The notes: a model not told the origin generated them from the letters alone. A stretch of 64,000 nucleotides of DNA from Gemmatimonadota bacterium (GCA_016712265.1 JADJRJ010000030.1:558001-622000); one strand, 5' to 3'; numbered from the stretch's first letter, positions 1-8,545 are shown. Translations and numbers: made by a program.

Positions 1-327
1 TCCTATGCGACGCTCGACGTGTTCCTGAACGTGGTCGGCGGACTCCGGATGGTCGAGCCGGCCGGGGACCTCGCTGTGGTCGCCGCCCTCGCCTCGAGCG
101 TGTACGATCGCCCGTTAGGCGGCGACGCGGTCTTCATCGGGGAGGTGGGGCTGGGCGGAGAAGTGCGCCCCGTCTCCCAGCTCGACCGCCGCCTGGCGGA
201 GGCCGCGCAGCTCGGGTTCCGCACCGCGTGGGTGGCTGGCCGAGCGATCCCTCGCAAGGCACCCGAGGGGCTGCGGGTCCATGGGGTATCTTCGTTAGGC
301 GACCTCTTCGGCCGCCTGTTCGGGTAG
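1..327 (+). CDS. radA: DNA repair protein RadA (Sms), C-terminal part
   Basis: Only the last 108 residues are in the window; the start lies upstream. They match the Lon-protease-like C-terminal domain of RadA, with the VGLGGEVRPV segment and the following RRLAEAAQLGF helix. RadA is a RecA-like ATPase that helps process recombination intermediates in the cytoplasm. The frame is open from the first base and ends in TAG, three bases before the next start. Two leucines are encoded by TTA, both inside GTTAGGC, which is unusual for this GC-rich DNA. The ATPase and zinc-finger domains cannot be seen, so the assignment rests on the C-terminal domain and its layout. Confidence 0.85.
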   Translation, partial: SYATLDVFLNVVGGLRMVEPAGDLAVVAALASSVYDRPLGGDAVFIGEVGLGGEVRPVSQLDRRLAEAAQLGFRTAWVAGRAIPRKAPEGLRVHGVSSLGDLFGRLFG

Positions 328-330
328 CGC

Positions 331-1101
331 ATGGACCATCACGACGACACACGGGCCCGCGGTGACCTGCCGCGCGAGACCACTCCCGACGCCTTGCGCC
401 CCACGCCGGCGACCGCCCCGGATGTCGGCGTCGTCATTGTGGCCGCCGGGTCGGGGACGCGGACCGGCTCGCGGGAGCTCAAGCAGTTCCGGTGGGTGGG
501 CGACAAACCCATGTTGCTCCACAGCGTCCAGGCGTTCCATCGGCGGCCGGACGTTGCCCTCGTCGTCACCGTGCTGCCTCGATCCCATGCCGGCGATCCA
601 CCCCCGTGGCTGTTCCAGTGCGATGTCGATCGCCTCCTGGTCTCCACCGGCGGACGCGAACGCACCGATTCCGTCTGGAGCGGGATCGAGGACCTGCCGG
701 ACGAGGCGGACATCGTCGTCATCCACGACGCCGCACGGCCCCTGGTCACGGACGCCACGATCGCCGCCGTGATCGCCGAGGCCCGTGCCGGTCGTGGCGC
801 CACGGCGGCCCTGCCCGTCGTCGACACCCTCAAGGAAGTCGATGACACCGGGCGCATCGTGCGCACCATCGATCGCACGCGACTCTGGCGCGCCCAGACC
901 CCGCAGGCGTTTCCGCGCGCGATGATCGAGCGCGCACACCTCGAGGCGCAACGCCAGCGCCTCGTCGCCACCGATGACGCCGCCCTCTGCGAACAGTTGG
1001 GATTCGAGGTGGTCGTGGTGCGGGGTAGCGAACGGGCGCTCAAGGTGACTGAAGAAGGCGACTTCCAGCGGGCCGCGCTGCTGGCGCCCCTCGACGCATG
1101 A
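331..1101 (+). CDS. ispD: 2-C-methyl-D-erythritol 4-phosphate cytidylyltransferase
   Basis: This enzyme joins CTP to methylerythritol phosphate in the non-mevalonate isoprenoid pathway. The nucleotide-binding motif AAGSGTR lies near residues 38-44, followed by LKQF, the HDAARPLV loop and the WRAQTPQAF segment, all typical of IspD. At 256 residues it is longer than the usual 230 because of a polar, probably disordered N-terminal extension of about 30 residues. The ATG start is three bases after radA. The pathway partner ispF is separate, at 46690. The end overlaps the next gene by four bases (ATGA). Confidence 0.93.
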   Translation: MDHHDDTRARGDLPRETTPDALRPTPATAPDVGVVIVAAGSGTRTGSRELKQFRWVGDKPMLLHSVQAFHRRPDVALVVTVLPRSHAGDPPPWLFQCDVDRLLVSTGGRERTDSVWSGIEDLPDEADIVVIHDAARPLVTDATIAAVIAEARAGRGATAALPVVDTLKEVDDTGRIVRTIDRTRLWRAQTPQAFPRAMIERAHLEAQRQRLVATDDAALCEQLGFEVVVVRGSERALKVTEEGDFQRAALLAPLDA

Positions 1102-1769
1102 GCGCCCCGTCGTTGGCGGTGCCCTTTTGGTCGGCGGATGAAGTCGAGGCGTCGCTCGGCGGCACCATCCGTCACCTGCAGGAGGGTCGCGTCCTCGCCT
1201 ACCCGACCGAGACGTTGTATGGCTTCGGCACCGCCGTGAACCGAGAGGCCGTCGAGGTCCTCGTGCAGCTCAAGCAACGGCCCGCCGCCAAGCCCTTCCT
1301 CCTCCTGATCGCTGGCAGTGACATGCTCACGCGGCTGGGACTGCACCTCACCCGCGACGCCGCCACCCTGGCCGCGCGATTCTGGCCGGGGCCAGTGACC
1401 CTCGTCCTCCCCGGGGGGGAAAAGCGCGTACCTGAGCGCTTGCGTGGGCCGGAAGGGGGAATCGCCGTGCGCTGGACCCCACACCCAGGGCTCCAGCGAC
1501 TGCTCAGGGCATACGGCGACCCGATCACGAGTACGAGTGCCAACCGGCCCCGCGAGGCCCCGGCGATGTCTGCGTTCGAGATCCTGGAGCAATGGAGCGG
1601 TCCCGTGGCCGCTGGGGTCATCCGGGTCCTCGACGGTGGGCGGCTCCAACCGTCACAGCCTTCCACCGTCGTGGACTGCGTCGGCACACGGCCCCGGGTC
1701 ATCCGTCCGGGGGCCATCTCGGCCGCTGCGCTGCGGGAGTTCCTGCCGTCCCTCATCGGGGATAAGTAG
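1098..1769 (+). CDS. L-threonylcarbamoyladenylate synthase (Sua5/YrdC/YwlC family)
   Basis: The protein belongs to the YrdC-like family, which makes threonylcarbamoyl-AMP from threonine, bicarbonate and ATP for the t6A modification of ANN-decoding tRNAs. Diagnostic segments are YPTETLYGFG near the N-terminus, LKQRPAAKPF, FWPGPVTLVLP and STSANRP. Its 223 residues correspond to the YrdC domain alone, close to TsaC and shorter than full Sua5 with its extra C-terminal domain. The ATG overlaps the ispD stop, so translation is probably coupled. The next gene is a YwlE-like phosphatase, the same neighbour pair (ywlC, ywlE) as in Bacillus. Confidence 0.9.
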   Translation: MSAPSLAVPFWSADEVEASLGGTIRHLQEGRVLAYPTETLYGFGTAVNREAVEVLVQLKQRPAAKPFLLLIAGSDMLTRLGLHLTRDAATLAARFWPGPVTLVLPGGEKRVPERLRGPEGGIAVRWTPHPGLQRLLRAYGDPITSTSANRPREAPAMSAFEILEQWSGPVAAGVIRVLDGGRLQPSQPSTVVDCVGTRPRVIRPGAISAAALREFLPSLIGDK

Positions 1770-1824
1770 GGCACTTCGAGGCCGCGCCGACTACTTTCCG
1801 GCGACTGCCCCAGGGCGCTCGCTC

Positions 1825-2295
1825 GTGAAGATCCTCTTTATCTGCACTGGAAATACCTGCCGATCGCCCCTCGCGGAGGCTCTTGCCCGGCGCGAGGTCA
1901 TCGCCCGTGGCTGGCTTGACGTGGAAGTGGAGAGCGCGGGAACCGCAGCGCATCCTGGGGCACCAGCCTCGGACGGCTCCTTGCTCGTCGGCCTTGAGCA
2001 CGGGCTCGACCTGGGGGCGCATCAAGCCCGTCCGCTCACCCGAGCCCTCGTCCAAGGCGCGGACTTGATCCTGACCATGTCCGGCTCTCACCTGAGTGCA
2101 GTTCGCGCTCTGGGAGGGGATGCCAAGGCCGAGCTGCTGACCGAATACGCCGCGCCCGGCTCGGGTGGCCGGGGGGTCACCGACCCCTTCGGCGGCGACC
2201 TGCCCGCATACCGGGAGACCTTCGTCGACCTCGACGCGCTCGTCGCGGTGGCATTCCGCCGGCTTGCGACCGAGCGCTCCGCTGGGCGAACGTGA
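1825..2295 (+). CDS. Low-molecular-weight phosphatase, probably protein-arginine phosphatase (YwlE-like)
   Basis: The P-loop CTGNTCRS sits at residues 7-14, giving nucleophile Cys7 and Arg13, and the general-acid loop DPFGGD follows near residue 125. Thr11 in the loop is the residue that steers YwlE toward phosphoarginine; tyrosine phosphatases usually carry Ile there. I therefore favour protein-arginine phosphatase, which is an inference from one position plus context. The frame is open upstream, but homology starts exactly at the GTG of VKILFICTGN, giving 156 residues, normal for the family. It lies 55 bases after the Sua5-like gene and overlaps aroE by four bases. Confidence 0.82.
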   Translation: MKILFICTGNTCRSPLAEALARREVIARGWLDVEVESAGTAAHPGAPASDGSLLVGLEHGLDLGAHQARPLTRALVQGADLILTMSGSHLSAVRALGGDAKAELLTEYAAPGSGGRGVTDPFGGDLPAYRETFVDLDALVAVAFRRLATERSAGRT

Positions 2296-3107
2296 GCGCG
2301 AGGCGGGCGCCTTCGCGACTGGTTCTGCTTGGGCACCCCATCAGCCACTCCTTATCCCCCGCGTTTCAGGGGGCCGCGCTAAGGGCGGCCGGGATTCCGC
2401 TGGCGTACGAAGCCCTCGACGTGGCGCCGGAGACCCTGAACGATGTGCTGAAGACGGCCACAGCGCAGGGGTGGGCGGGGAACGTCACGATCCCCCACAA
2501 GCGCGCCGTGTTCCTCGTCTGCAAGCGCCACACCGATGTGGCCGAACAGGCCGGCGCGGTCAACACGTTCTGGGTGCAGGACGGCGAGCTCTGGGGAGAC
2601 AACACAGACGTCGCTGGCTTCGATGCGGCGGCGCGTGCCCTGGGCGCGCGTCTGGTGGAGGCGCGCGTCACCCTGCTGGGAGCTGGCGGGGCGGCGGCCG
2701 CCGTGTGTGTCGCGACCAGCCGCTGGCCTGGCGCGACGGTCCAGCTGATCGCCCGGCGACCTGAAGAGGCGCGGCGCCTCGCGTCGGCCTTCGCGCATGT
2801 CACACCGGCGACCGCACTGACGACCGCGCTGCACGAGTGCACGCTGTTGGTGAACGCCACGCCAATTGGCCTGCGCGACGACGTGACACCGTGCGATGTG
2901 GCCGCGCTCCCGGCTGACGCCGCCGTGATGGACCTGGTGTATCGTCGCGACGAAACCCTGCTCGTGCGGAACGCGCGCCGGCGCGGCCTGCTTGCGTGCG
3001 ACGGAAGCGAAATGCTGCTGCGACAGGGCGCCGTCGCGTTCGAACGGTGGTTTGGGCGAGTGCCGGCCCTGGACATCATGCGAGCCGCCCTGCACGCCGC
3101 GAGGTGA
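2292..3107 (+). CDS. aroE: Shikimate dehydrogenase
   Basis: AroE reduces 3-dehydroshikimate to shikimate with NADPH in aromatic amino-acid synthesis. Visible motifs in order are GHPISHSLSP (shikimate binding), NVTIPHK with the catalytic lysine, the dinucleotide-binding GAGGAAAAV, and the C-terminal GSEMLLRQGAVAFERW helix. The 271-residue length is normal. The GTG start overlaps the phosphatase stop as GTGA. The TGA stop is in the same reading frame as comF downstream. Confidence 0.93.
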   Translation: MSARRAPSRLVLLGHPISHSLSPAFQGAALRAAGIPLAYEALDVAPETLNDVLKTATAQGWAGNVTIPHKRAVFLVCKRHTDVAEQAGAVNTFWVQDGELWGDNTDVAGFDAAARALGARLVEARVTLLGAGGAAAAVCVATSRWPGATVQLIARRPEEARRLASAFAHVTPATALTTALHECTLLVNATPIGLRDDVTPCDVAALPADAAVMDLVYRRDETLLVRNARRRGLLACDGSEMLLRQGAVAFERWFGRVPALDIMRAALHAAR

Positions 3108-3155
3108 GGCCGGGCCGGCTGGAGGAACATCCCCACGCACCGCCTGCTCGACGCG

Positions 3156-3884
3156 TTGATCTGCGGAGCTCAAGAGATCCTGTTTCCGTGCACCTGCCTG
3201 GTGTGTCGGCGACTGCTCGAAGCGACGGACCGCGGGGTCGCTTGCGCGGCGTGCCTTCGGTCGATCGCGAGGGTACCCGGCGGTGGCTGCGATCGCTGCG
3301 GGCACCCATGGCGGGACGTGCCCTGTACGATGTGCGAGGAACTGCACCCTGCCATCCGCGTGGCCCGGTCGTGGTGCTGGGCGGATGACGCGGCGGCGAG
3401 GACGCTGTTGCATGCCCTCAAGTACGATGGGTGGACAGGGGCTGCCGGCGCCCTGGCGTCCGGGATGGGCTCGATTTGTCCCATCCGTCCCCAGTCCGCC
3501 ACCGCGTACCTCCTCCCCGTGCCACTCGCGCCCGCTCGACGCAGCACCCGTGGCTACAACCAGGCAGAATTGCTCGCGGAGCACCTCGCTCGTCTTTGGC
3601 AGTGTGCCTGTGTTCCTGACGCCATCGTACGCCTGCGCGACACCCCCTCGCAGACTCAGTTGACACGTTCCGACCGCTTCGCCAACGTTGCCGGTGCCTT
3701 TGCGGTCACGGCTGCGGGTGTGTCACGGCTGCGCGGAACGTGCTGCGTCCTGGTGGATGACGTCATGACAACCGGCGCGACCCTGAATGCCTGTGCCGCC
3801 GCGCTCGACGCGGTCGGCGTCGAGGCCATTGCTGCTGTCACCTTCGGTCGAGCCCGCGATCCTCGCGCGACGACCCCTGCCTAG
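3156..3884 (+). CDS. comF: ComF family phosphoribosyltransferase-like protein
   Basis: ComF proteins take part in DNA uptake or processing in competent bacteria. The protein has a four-pair cysteine zinc-binding region (CLVC, CAAC, CDRCG, CTMC) in the first third. A type I phosphoribosyltransferase domain follows, with VLVDDVMTTGAT as the PRPP-binding loop. The start is uncertain: no ATG or GTG exists in frame after the aroE stop. I give TTG at 3156, but the residues just upstream (HRLLDAL) look like normal ComF N-terminus and a GGAGG lies at 3121-3125. A CTG, ACG or ATC start between 3129 and 3144 is therefore possible. No competence genes adjoin it. Confidence 0.82.
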   Translation: MICGAQEILFPCTCLVCRRLLEATDRGVACAACLRSIARVPGGGCDRCGHPWRDVPCTMCEELHPAIRVARSWCWADDAAARTLLHALKYDGWTGAAGALASGMGSICPIRPQSATAYLLPVPLAPARRSTRGYNQAELLAEHLARLWQCACVPDAIVRLRDTPSQTQLTRSDRFANVAGAFAVTAAGVSRLRGTCCVLVDDVMTTGATLNACAAALDAVGVEAIAAVTFGRARDPRATTPA

Positions 3885-3899
3885 AGGACTAAGAACGAC

Positions 3900-4910
3900 A
3901 TGGGAACCCGAGTTGCCATCAACGGCTTCGGCCGGATCGGACGTCAGGTACTGCGTGCCGCCAAGGAAACCGGCGCCACGCTGGATTTCGTCGCCATCAA
4001 TGACCTGACGGACACCGCCACCCTCGCGCACCTGTTCACGTATGACTCGGTGCACGGGACCTACGAAGGACAGGTGAGCAGCACGGCGGACTCGATCACG
4101 GTCGATGGGGACACGATCAAGGTGTTTGCCCAGAAGGATCCGGCAGCCCTGCCGTGGAGGGACCTGGGCGTGGACGTGGTCCTGGAGGCGACGGGCCGCT
4201 TCACCAATGCGCCAGACGCGCGCAAGCATCTCGAGGGCGGGGCGCGCAAGGTCATCATCTCGGCCCCGGCCAAGGGAGAGGATCTCACGATCGTGATGGG
4301 CGTGAACCACCAGAAGTACGATGCGGCGTCGCACCACATCATCTCCAACGCCTCGTGCACGACCAACTGCCTCGTGCCCATGGTCAAGGTGGTCCGGGAT
4401 ACCTTCGGCTTCCGCCACGCGTCGATGGTCACGATCCACAGCTACACCAACGACCAGCAGATTCTCGACCTGCCCCACAAGGACCTGCGCCGCGCACGCG
4501 CCGCCGCGTTGAACATCATCCCGACCACGACCGGGGCCGCCAAGGCCACGTCGCTGGTGATCCCCGAGGTGAAGGGGAAGATCGACGGTATTGCGATTCG
4601 CGTCCCAACGCCGGACGTGTCCCTGACGGAACTCACCGTTGAGGTGGAGCAGGCGACGACGATCGACGCGGTCAACGCCGCATTTCGTGCCGCCGCGGCG
4701 AGCGGGCCGCTGAAGGGCATCCTGGCGTACACCGAGGAAGAGCTGGTGTCGAGCGACTACATCGGCAACCCGCACTCCTGCATCATCGACGCCAAGAACA
4801 CCAACGTGATCGATGGGACGATGGTCAAGCTCTCGGGATGGTACGACAATGAGTGGGGGTACTCCAGCCGATGTGTGGACCTGCTCCAGCTGATTGGTTC
4901 CTCGCTCTGA
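3900..4910 (+). CDS. gap: Glyceraldehyde-3-phosphate dehydrogenase, type I
   Basis: This is the phosphorylating, NAD-linked glycolytic enzyme. The N-terminal INGFGRIGRQ Rossmann motif is followed by INDL, where the acidic residue after Asn suits NAD rather than NADP. The catalytic Cys153 sits in SNASCTTNC, and WYDNEWGYS is at the C-terminus. The 336-residue length is standard. AGGA lies ten bases before the ATG. It is the first gene of a gap-pgk-tpiA run, and the gap from comF is only 15 bases, so the run may be read through from upstream. Confidence 0.96.
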   Translation: MGTRVAINGFGRIGRQVLRAAKETGATLDFVAINDLTDTATLAHLFTYDSVHGTYEGQVSSTADSITVDGDTIKVFAQKDPAALPWRDLGVDVVLEATGRFTNAPDARKHLEGGARKVIISAPAKGEDLTIVMGVNHQKYDAASHHIISNASCTTNCLVPMVKVVRDTFGFRHASMVTIHSYTNDQQILDLPHKDLRRARAAALNIIPTTTGAAKATSLVIPEVKGKIDGIAIRVPTPDVSLTELTVEVEQATTIDAVNAAFRAAAASGPLKGILAYTEEELVSSDYIGNPHSCIIDAKNTNVIDGTMVKLSGWYDNEWGYSSRCVDLLQLIGSSL

Positions 4911-4917
4911 TCGACGG

Positions 4918-6117
4918 ATGACCATGAACACGCAGACGATCCGCGACTTGCCGGCCTCGTTGGCCGGCCGGCGCGCGTTGGTGCGCGTGGACTTCAACGT
5001 CCCGCTGGACTCCGAGGGCCGGGTGTCCGACGATACCCGGGTGCGGGCGGCGCTCCCGACGATCGAGGAGCTCGCGCGCCGTGGGGCGCGGGTCGTCCTG
5101 CTCTCGCACCTCGGCCGTCCCAAGGGCGGCCCCGATCCGAAGTACTCCCTCGCCCCTGTCGCGCGCTGCCTGGCCGGGATGACGAGCCGCCCGGTGCAGT
5201 TCTGCAGTACAACGGTTGGGGATGACGCCGTGGACGCCACCCGCCGCCTCGCCGACGGCGGGGTCCTCCTCATGGAGAACACCCGCTTCCACGCGGGCGA
5301 GGAGAAGAACGACGAAGCCCTGTCCCGGGCGATGGCGGCCCTGGGCGACCTGTATGTTAACGATGCCTTTGGCTCCGCCCACCGCGCGCACTCGTCGACG
5401 GCCGGGGTGACCGCGTTCCTCACGCCCGCGGTGGCTGGCTTCCTGATGGAGAAGGAACTCGACTACCTCGGAAAAGCCATCGCCGAACCCAAGCGGCCGT
5501 TCATCGCGATCCTGGGGGGCGCAAAGGTCTCCGGCAAGATCGACGTGATCGAGGCACTGCTGCCCAAGGTGGATGGCCTCCTCATCGGGGGAGCCATGGC
5601 GTGCACCTTCTTTCGCGCGATGGAGCTGGAGACCGGAAAGTCGCTGGTCGAGGCTGATCGCGTTGAGCTGGCCGCCGAGCTGCTCGAGCGCGCCGGCTAC
5701 CGCCTGACCTTGCCACATGACGCCATCGCGGCTCCTTCGATGGATGCCGGGGCTCTGGCCCACGCTGTCAAGCGGGATGCCATCCCGTCCGGCGAGGCGA
5801 TGTTCGATATCGGACCGGACTCCGCGGCGTCCTTTGCCCGGGCGATCGCTGCTGCAGGGACCGTTCTCTGGAACGGACCCATGGGGGTGTTCGAGACCCC
5901 GCCATTTGACGCCGGCACCCGTGCGATCGCACGCGCCATGGCCGACGCCACCGCCCGCGGGGCCACCACCATCGTGGGTGGCGGCGACTCGGCCGCTGCG
6001 GTGGCCGAGGCAGGGCTCGAATCCGCGATGAGCCATGTGTCCACCGGGGGTGGCGCCTCGCTGGAATTTCTCGAGGGCAAGGTCCTTCCCGGGGTTGCCG
6101 CCCTCACCCAACGCTGA
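4918..6117 (+). CDS. pgk: Phosphoglycerate kinase
   Basis: Pgk transfers phosphate from 1,3-bisphosphoglycerate to ADP. Recognisable blocks are RVDFNVPL near residue 22, LLSHLGRPKG, MENTRFHAGEEKND, NDAFGSAHRAHSS, the ILGGAKVSGKI hinge block and the GGGDSAAA nucleotide loop near the C-terminus. Length is 399 residues, as usual. A TTG lies 24 bases further upstream inside gap, but the ATG seven bases after the gap stop fits the family start; a second ATG follows two codons later. Confidence 0.96.
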   Translation: MTMNTQTIRDLPASLAGRRALVRVDFNVPLDSEGRVSDDTRVRAALPTIEELARRGARVVLLSHLGRPKGGPDPKYSLAPVARCLAGMTSRPVQFCSTTVGDDAVDATRRLADGGVLLMENTRFHAGEEKNDEALSRAMAALGDLYVNDAFGSAHRAHSSTAGVTAFLTPAVAGFLMEKELDYLGKAIAEPKRPFIAILGGAKVSGKIDVIEALLPKVDGLLIGGAMACTFFRAMELETGKSLVEADRVELAAELLERAGYRLTLPHDAIAAPSMDAGALAHAVKRDAIPSGEAMFDIGPDSAASFARAIAAAGTVLWNGPMGVFETPPFDAGTRAIARAMADATARGATTIVGGGDSAAAVAEAGLESAMSHVSTGGGASLEFLEGKVLPGVAALTQR

Positions 6118-6120
6118 TCC

Positions 6121-6870
6121 ATGCAACGACCTGTCTTCGCCGCAAACTGGAAGATGCATCACGGGCCCTCTGATGCCCGCGCGTTCCTCCGGTCGTTCCT
6201 CGCCCACTATGCCCGGCGGCCCGACCGTCAGGTCATTTTCTTCCCGCCGGCCGTGTCCCTCACGGCCGTGGTGGACGGCCTCCGCGAGCGACAGGACATC
6301 CAGGTGGGTGTGCAGAATATCCACTGGGAGGACAAGGGTGCCTACACGGGTGAAACATCCGCGAGCATGGCCCGCGACGCCGGGGCGCACGTCGCGCTGG
6401 TGGGCCACAGCGAGCGGAGGCACGTGTTCGGCGAGACCGACGAACAGACCGCCACGAAGGTCGCGGCCGCGGTCCGCGCCGGACTCGTGCCGATGCTGTG
6501 CGTCGGTGAGCGCCTGGAGGAACGCGAACGGGGCGAGACCGAGTCGGTCGTGTTGCGGCAGCTGCGGGCGGGGATCGCTCGCATCGAACCTCATGCGGTC
6601 GGGGGAATGCTGTTCGCCTACGAACCGGTCTGGGCGATCGGCACCGGTCGTAACGCCACCCCCCAAGACGCCGCCTCGATTCATGGCGTGGTGCGTCGTG
6701 AACTCCTGTCGCTGCTGGGTGAAAAGGCCAAGGCAGTCCCGATCCTTTATGGCGGCTCGGTCAACCGGGGCAACGCCCAGTCGCTTCTGGCTGCCGACGA
6801 GGTCGGGGGGCTCCTCGTTGGGGGAGCCTCGCTCGACTCCGAGGGTTGGTCTACGATCGTACGTACCTGA
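6121..6870 (+). CDS. tpiA: Triose-phosphate isomerase
   Basis: TpiA interconverts dihydroxyacetone phosphate and glyceraldehyde 3-phosphate. The barrel carries the N-terminal ANWKMH (catalytic Asn and Lys), GHSERR with catalytic His, AYEPVWAIGTG with catalytic Glu and the mobile loop, and the phosphate-binding YGGSVN. It is 249 residues long and starts three bases after pgk, completing the glycolytic trio. Confidence 0.96.
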   Translation: MQRPVFAANWKMHHGPSDARAFLRSFLAHYARRPDRQVIFFPPAVSLTAVVDGLRERQDIQVGVQNIHWEDKGAYTGETSASMARDAGAHVALVGHSERRHVFGETDEQTATKVAAAVRAGLVPMLCVGERLEERERGETESVVLRQLRAGIARIEPHAVGGMLFAYEPVWAIGTGRNATPQDAASIHGVVRRELLSLLGEKAKAVPILYGGSVNRGNAQSLLAADEVGGLLVGGASLDSEGWSTIVRT

Positions 6871-6893
6871 GGCGACCAGGCGGGGTCGGCCCA

Positions 6894-6923
6894 TTGCGCC
6901 TATCCCCTGATAGCGGCGATACT
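6894..6923 (+). promoter_or_regulatory. Possible promoter for secG
   Basis: TTGCGC and GATACT are separated by 18 bases in the 89-base gap between tpiA and secG. This matches the spacing of the stronger promoters in the window, but neither box is close to consensus. Confidence 0.3.
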
Positions 6924-6959
6924 TATCGGCTCCCCGATTGAACGCTTTCCACTCGCCTC

Positions 6960-7343
6960 ATGTACACCTTCCTTCTCGTCATCCTCATCATCGTCAGCCT
7001 TGTGGTGATGGCAGCCGTCCTGTTGCAGGCTGGCAAGGGAGGCGGGCTCGCAGCGTCTTTCGGAGGCGCCTCGTCGTCGTCTGATTCCCTCATGGGCAGC
7101 AGGCAGGCGGGCAACCTGTTGACGCGGGCCTCATGGTGGGGTGGGGGAGCGTTCCTCTTCTTGTCCTTCCTGCTCGGACTGATGTCGGTCAGGACGCGAG
7201 CGCCCAAGTCCATCCTCGACCAGCCGTTCTCGACGGCCCCTGCCGCCCCCGCGGCCGGTCAGGCGCCTGCCGCCCTGACGCCGCCGGTCACCGAGACGCC
7301 CAAGGAAGCCGCGCCGTCCACCGCGCCCGCTCCCAAGCAGTGA
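6960..7343 (+). CDS. secG: Protein-export membrane protein SecG
   Basis: SecG is the small third subunit of the SecYEG translocon in the inner membrane. Two hydrophobic helices are seen, at about residues 2-24 and 55-75, separated by the conserved loop GKGGGLAASFGG. The C-terminus is a Pro/Ala-rich tail that makes the protein longer (127 residues) than the usual 75-110. It follows tpiA, a common neighbour order (gap-pgk-tpiA-secG) in several phyla. The last bases overlap the carA start as GTGA. Confidence 0.9.
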   Translation: MYTFLLVILIIVSLVVMAAVLLQAGKGGGLAASFGGASSSSDSLMGSRQAGNLLTRASWWGGGAFLFLSFLLGLMSVRTRAPKSILDQPFSTAPAAPAAGQAPAALTPPVTETPKEAAPSTAPAPKQ

Positions 7344-8473
7344 GCCAGCCGGGACGCATCAAGGGGTTCCTCCTCCTCGAGGACGGAACCCTTTTTCGTG
7401 GAGTCCTACCGGCCTCCGTCGAGCCCACGGTTGCCGAGGTGGTGTTCACCACCAGCATGAGCGGGTATCAGGAGACCTTCACCGATCCCTCCTACCGCGG
7501 TCAGATCGTAGTGATGACCGCCCCGATGATCGGGAACTACGGCGTGAATTCCGAGGACCCGGAGTCGGAACGCCCCCAGGTCGCGGGAGTCGTGGTGAGG
7601 GAGCTGTCCGGCACCTACTCCAACTGGCGAGCGACGGGTGATCTCGCCTCATGGCTCGGATCCAACCACGTTCCCATCATCCACTCCGTGGACACTCGGC
7701 GCCTCACAAAGCACTTGAGGTCAGTTGGCGTAATGACAGGTGTTATTGGAGTTGGCGACGTACCTGGAGATGATGCAAGAGCCGCGTTGGCCGCGTGCCC
7801 GAGCATGGAGGGGTTGGATCTCGCGTCCGTGGTTACGACAGATCGGCCATACACCTGGGGCCCGGACGATGCGGACTACCACATCGTCGCATACGACTTC
7901 GGGATCAAGCGAAACATCCTGCGTCTGTTCGAGGCACACGGCTGTCGCGTAACTGTTGTTCCGTCGCGCACGCCGGCGAGTGAAGTGCTCAAGCTTGCCC
8001 CGAACGGTGTGTTTTTCTCAAATGGCCCGGGGGACCCAGCCGCAGTGGACTACGCTCCGGCGGCGATCCGGGAAATCGGCGAGCGCGGAGTTCCGATGTT
8101 CGGCATCTGCCTTGGCCACCAGTTGATTGGCCTCTCGTATGGCGGACGAACAACCAAGCTGCCGTTCGGGCATCGCGGCGGGAATCATCCGGTCAAGGAA
8201 CTGGCGACGGGTCGGGTCCTGATCACCTCCCAAAACCATGGTTTCGCGGTGGAAGGAGGAGTGGACGGGATTCCTGGGGCGCCGGACCTCGAGGTGACGC
8301 ACATCAACCTGAACGATGGAACGGTTGAGGGGCTCCGGCATCGTCGATTGCCGCTATTCGCGGTGCAGTATCACCCGGAGGCGGCTCCAGGACCGCACGA
8401 CGCGCGTCCCCTGTTCAAGCAGTTCATGAGCGCGGTACGCGACGATGTAAACCGAAGTGGGACAACCGCTTGA
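7340..8473 (+). CDS. carA: Carbamoyl-phosphate synthase small (glutaminase) subunit
   Basis: CarA hydrolyses glutamine and channels ammonia to CarB, supplying arginine and pyrimidine synthesis. The N-terminal domain contains FTTSMSGYQE and MTAPMIGNYG. The class I glutamine amidotransferase domain has NGPGDP, GICLGHQ with the nucleophilic Cys, and the HPEAAPGP catalytic His-Glu segment. The GTG start inside the secG stop gives 377 residues, as expected; the frame is open further upstream but matches nothing there. The stretch from about 7690 to 8340 is noticeably less GC-biased than its neighbours. No carB lies in the window. Confidence 0.94.
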   Translation: MSQPGRIKGFLLLEDGTLFRGVLPASVEPTVAEVVFTTSMSGYQETFTDPSYRGQIVVMTAPMIGNYGVNSEDPESERPQVAGVVVRELSGTYSNWRATGDLASWLGSNHVPIIHSVDTRRLTKHLRSVGVMTGVIGVGDVPGDDARAALAACPSMEGLDLASVVTTDRPYTWGPDDADYHIVAYDFGIKRNILRLFEAHGCRVTVVPSRTPASEVLKLAPNGVFFSNGPGDPAAVDYAPAAIREIGERGVPMFGICLGHQLIGLSYGGRTTKLPFGHRGGNHPVKELATGRVLITSQNHGFAVEGGVDGIPGAPDLEVTHINLNDGTVEGLRHRRLPLFAVQYHPEAAPGPHDARPLFKQFMSAVRDDVNRSGTTA

Positions 8474-8499
8474 CACGTCGGGAGGGGGCTCCATAAGTT
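8470..8499 (+). promoter_or_regulatory. Promoter of the HU-family gene
   Basis: A perfect TTGACA at 8470-8475, overlapping the carA stop codon, is followed after 18 bases by TAAGTT at 8494-8499. The predicted start site near 8506 leaves a leader of about 40 bases before the ATG. Box sequence and spacing match the nuoA promoter. Confidence 0.6.
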
Positions 8500-8545
8500 C
8501 GACCCGCAGCGGGCGGAACGATGGCGTCCCCCTTGATCCAGTGAA

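Noticed and set aside
4825..6894. Long minus-strand open frame opposite pgk and tpiA (689 codons)
   Set aside because: Composition is that of a high-GC shadow frame and the opposite strand codes for well-conserved enzymes.
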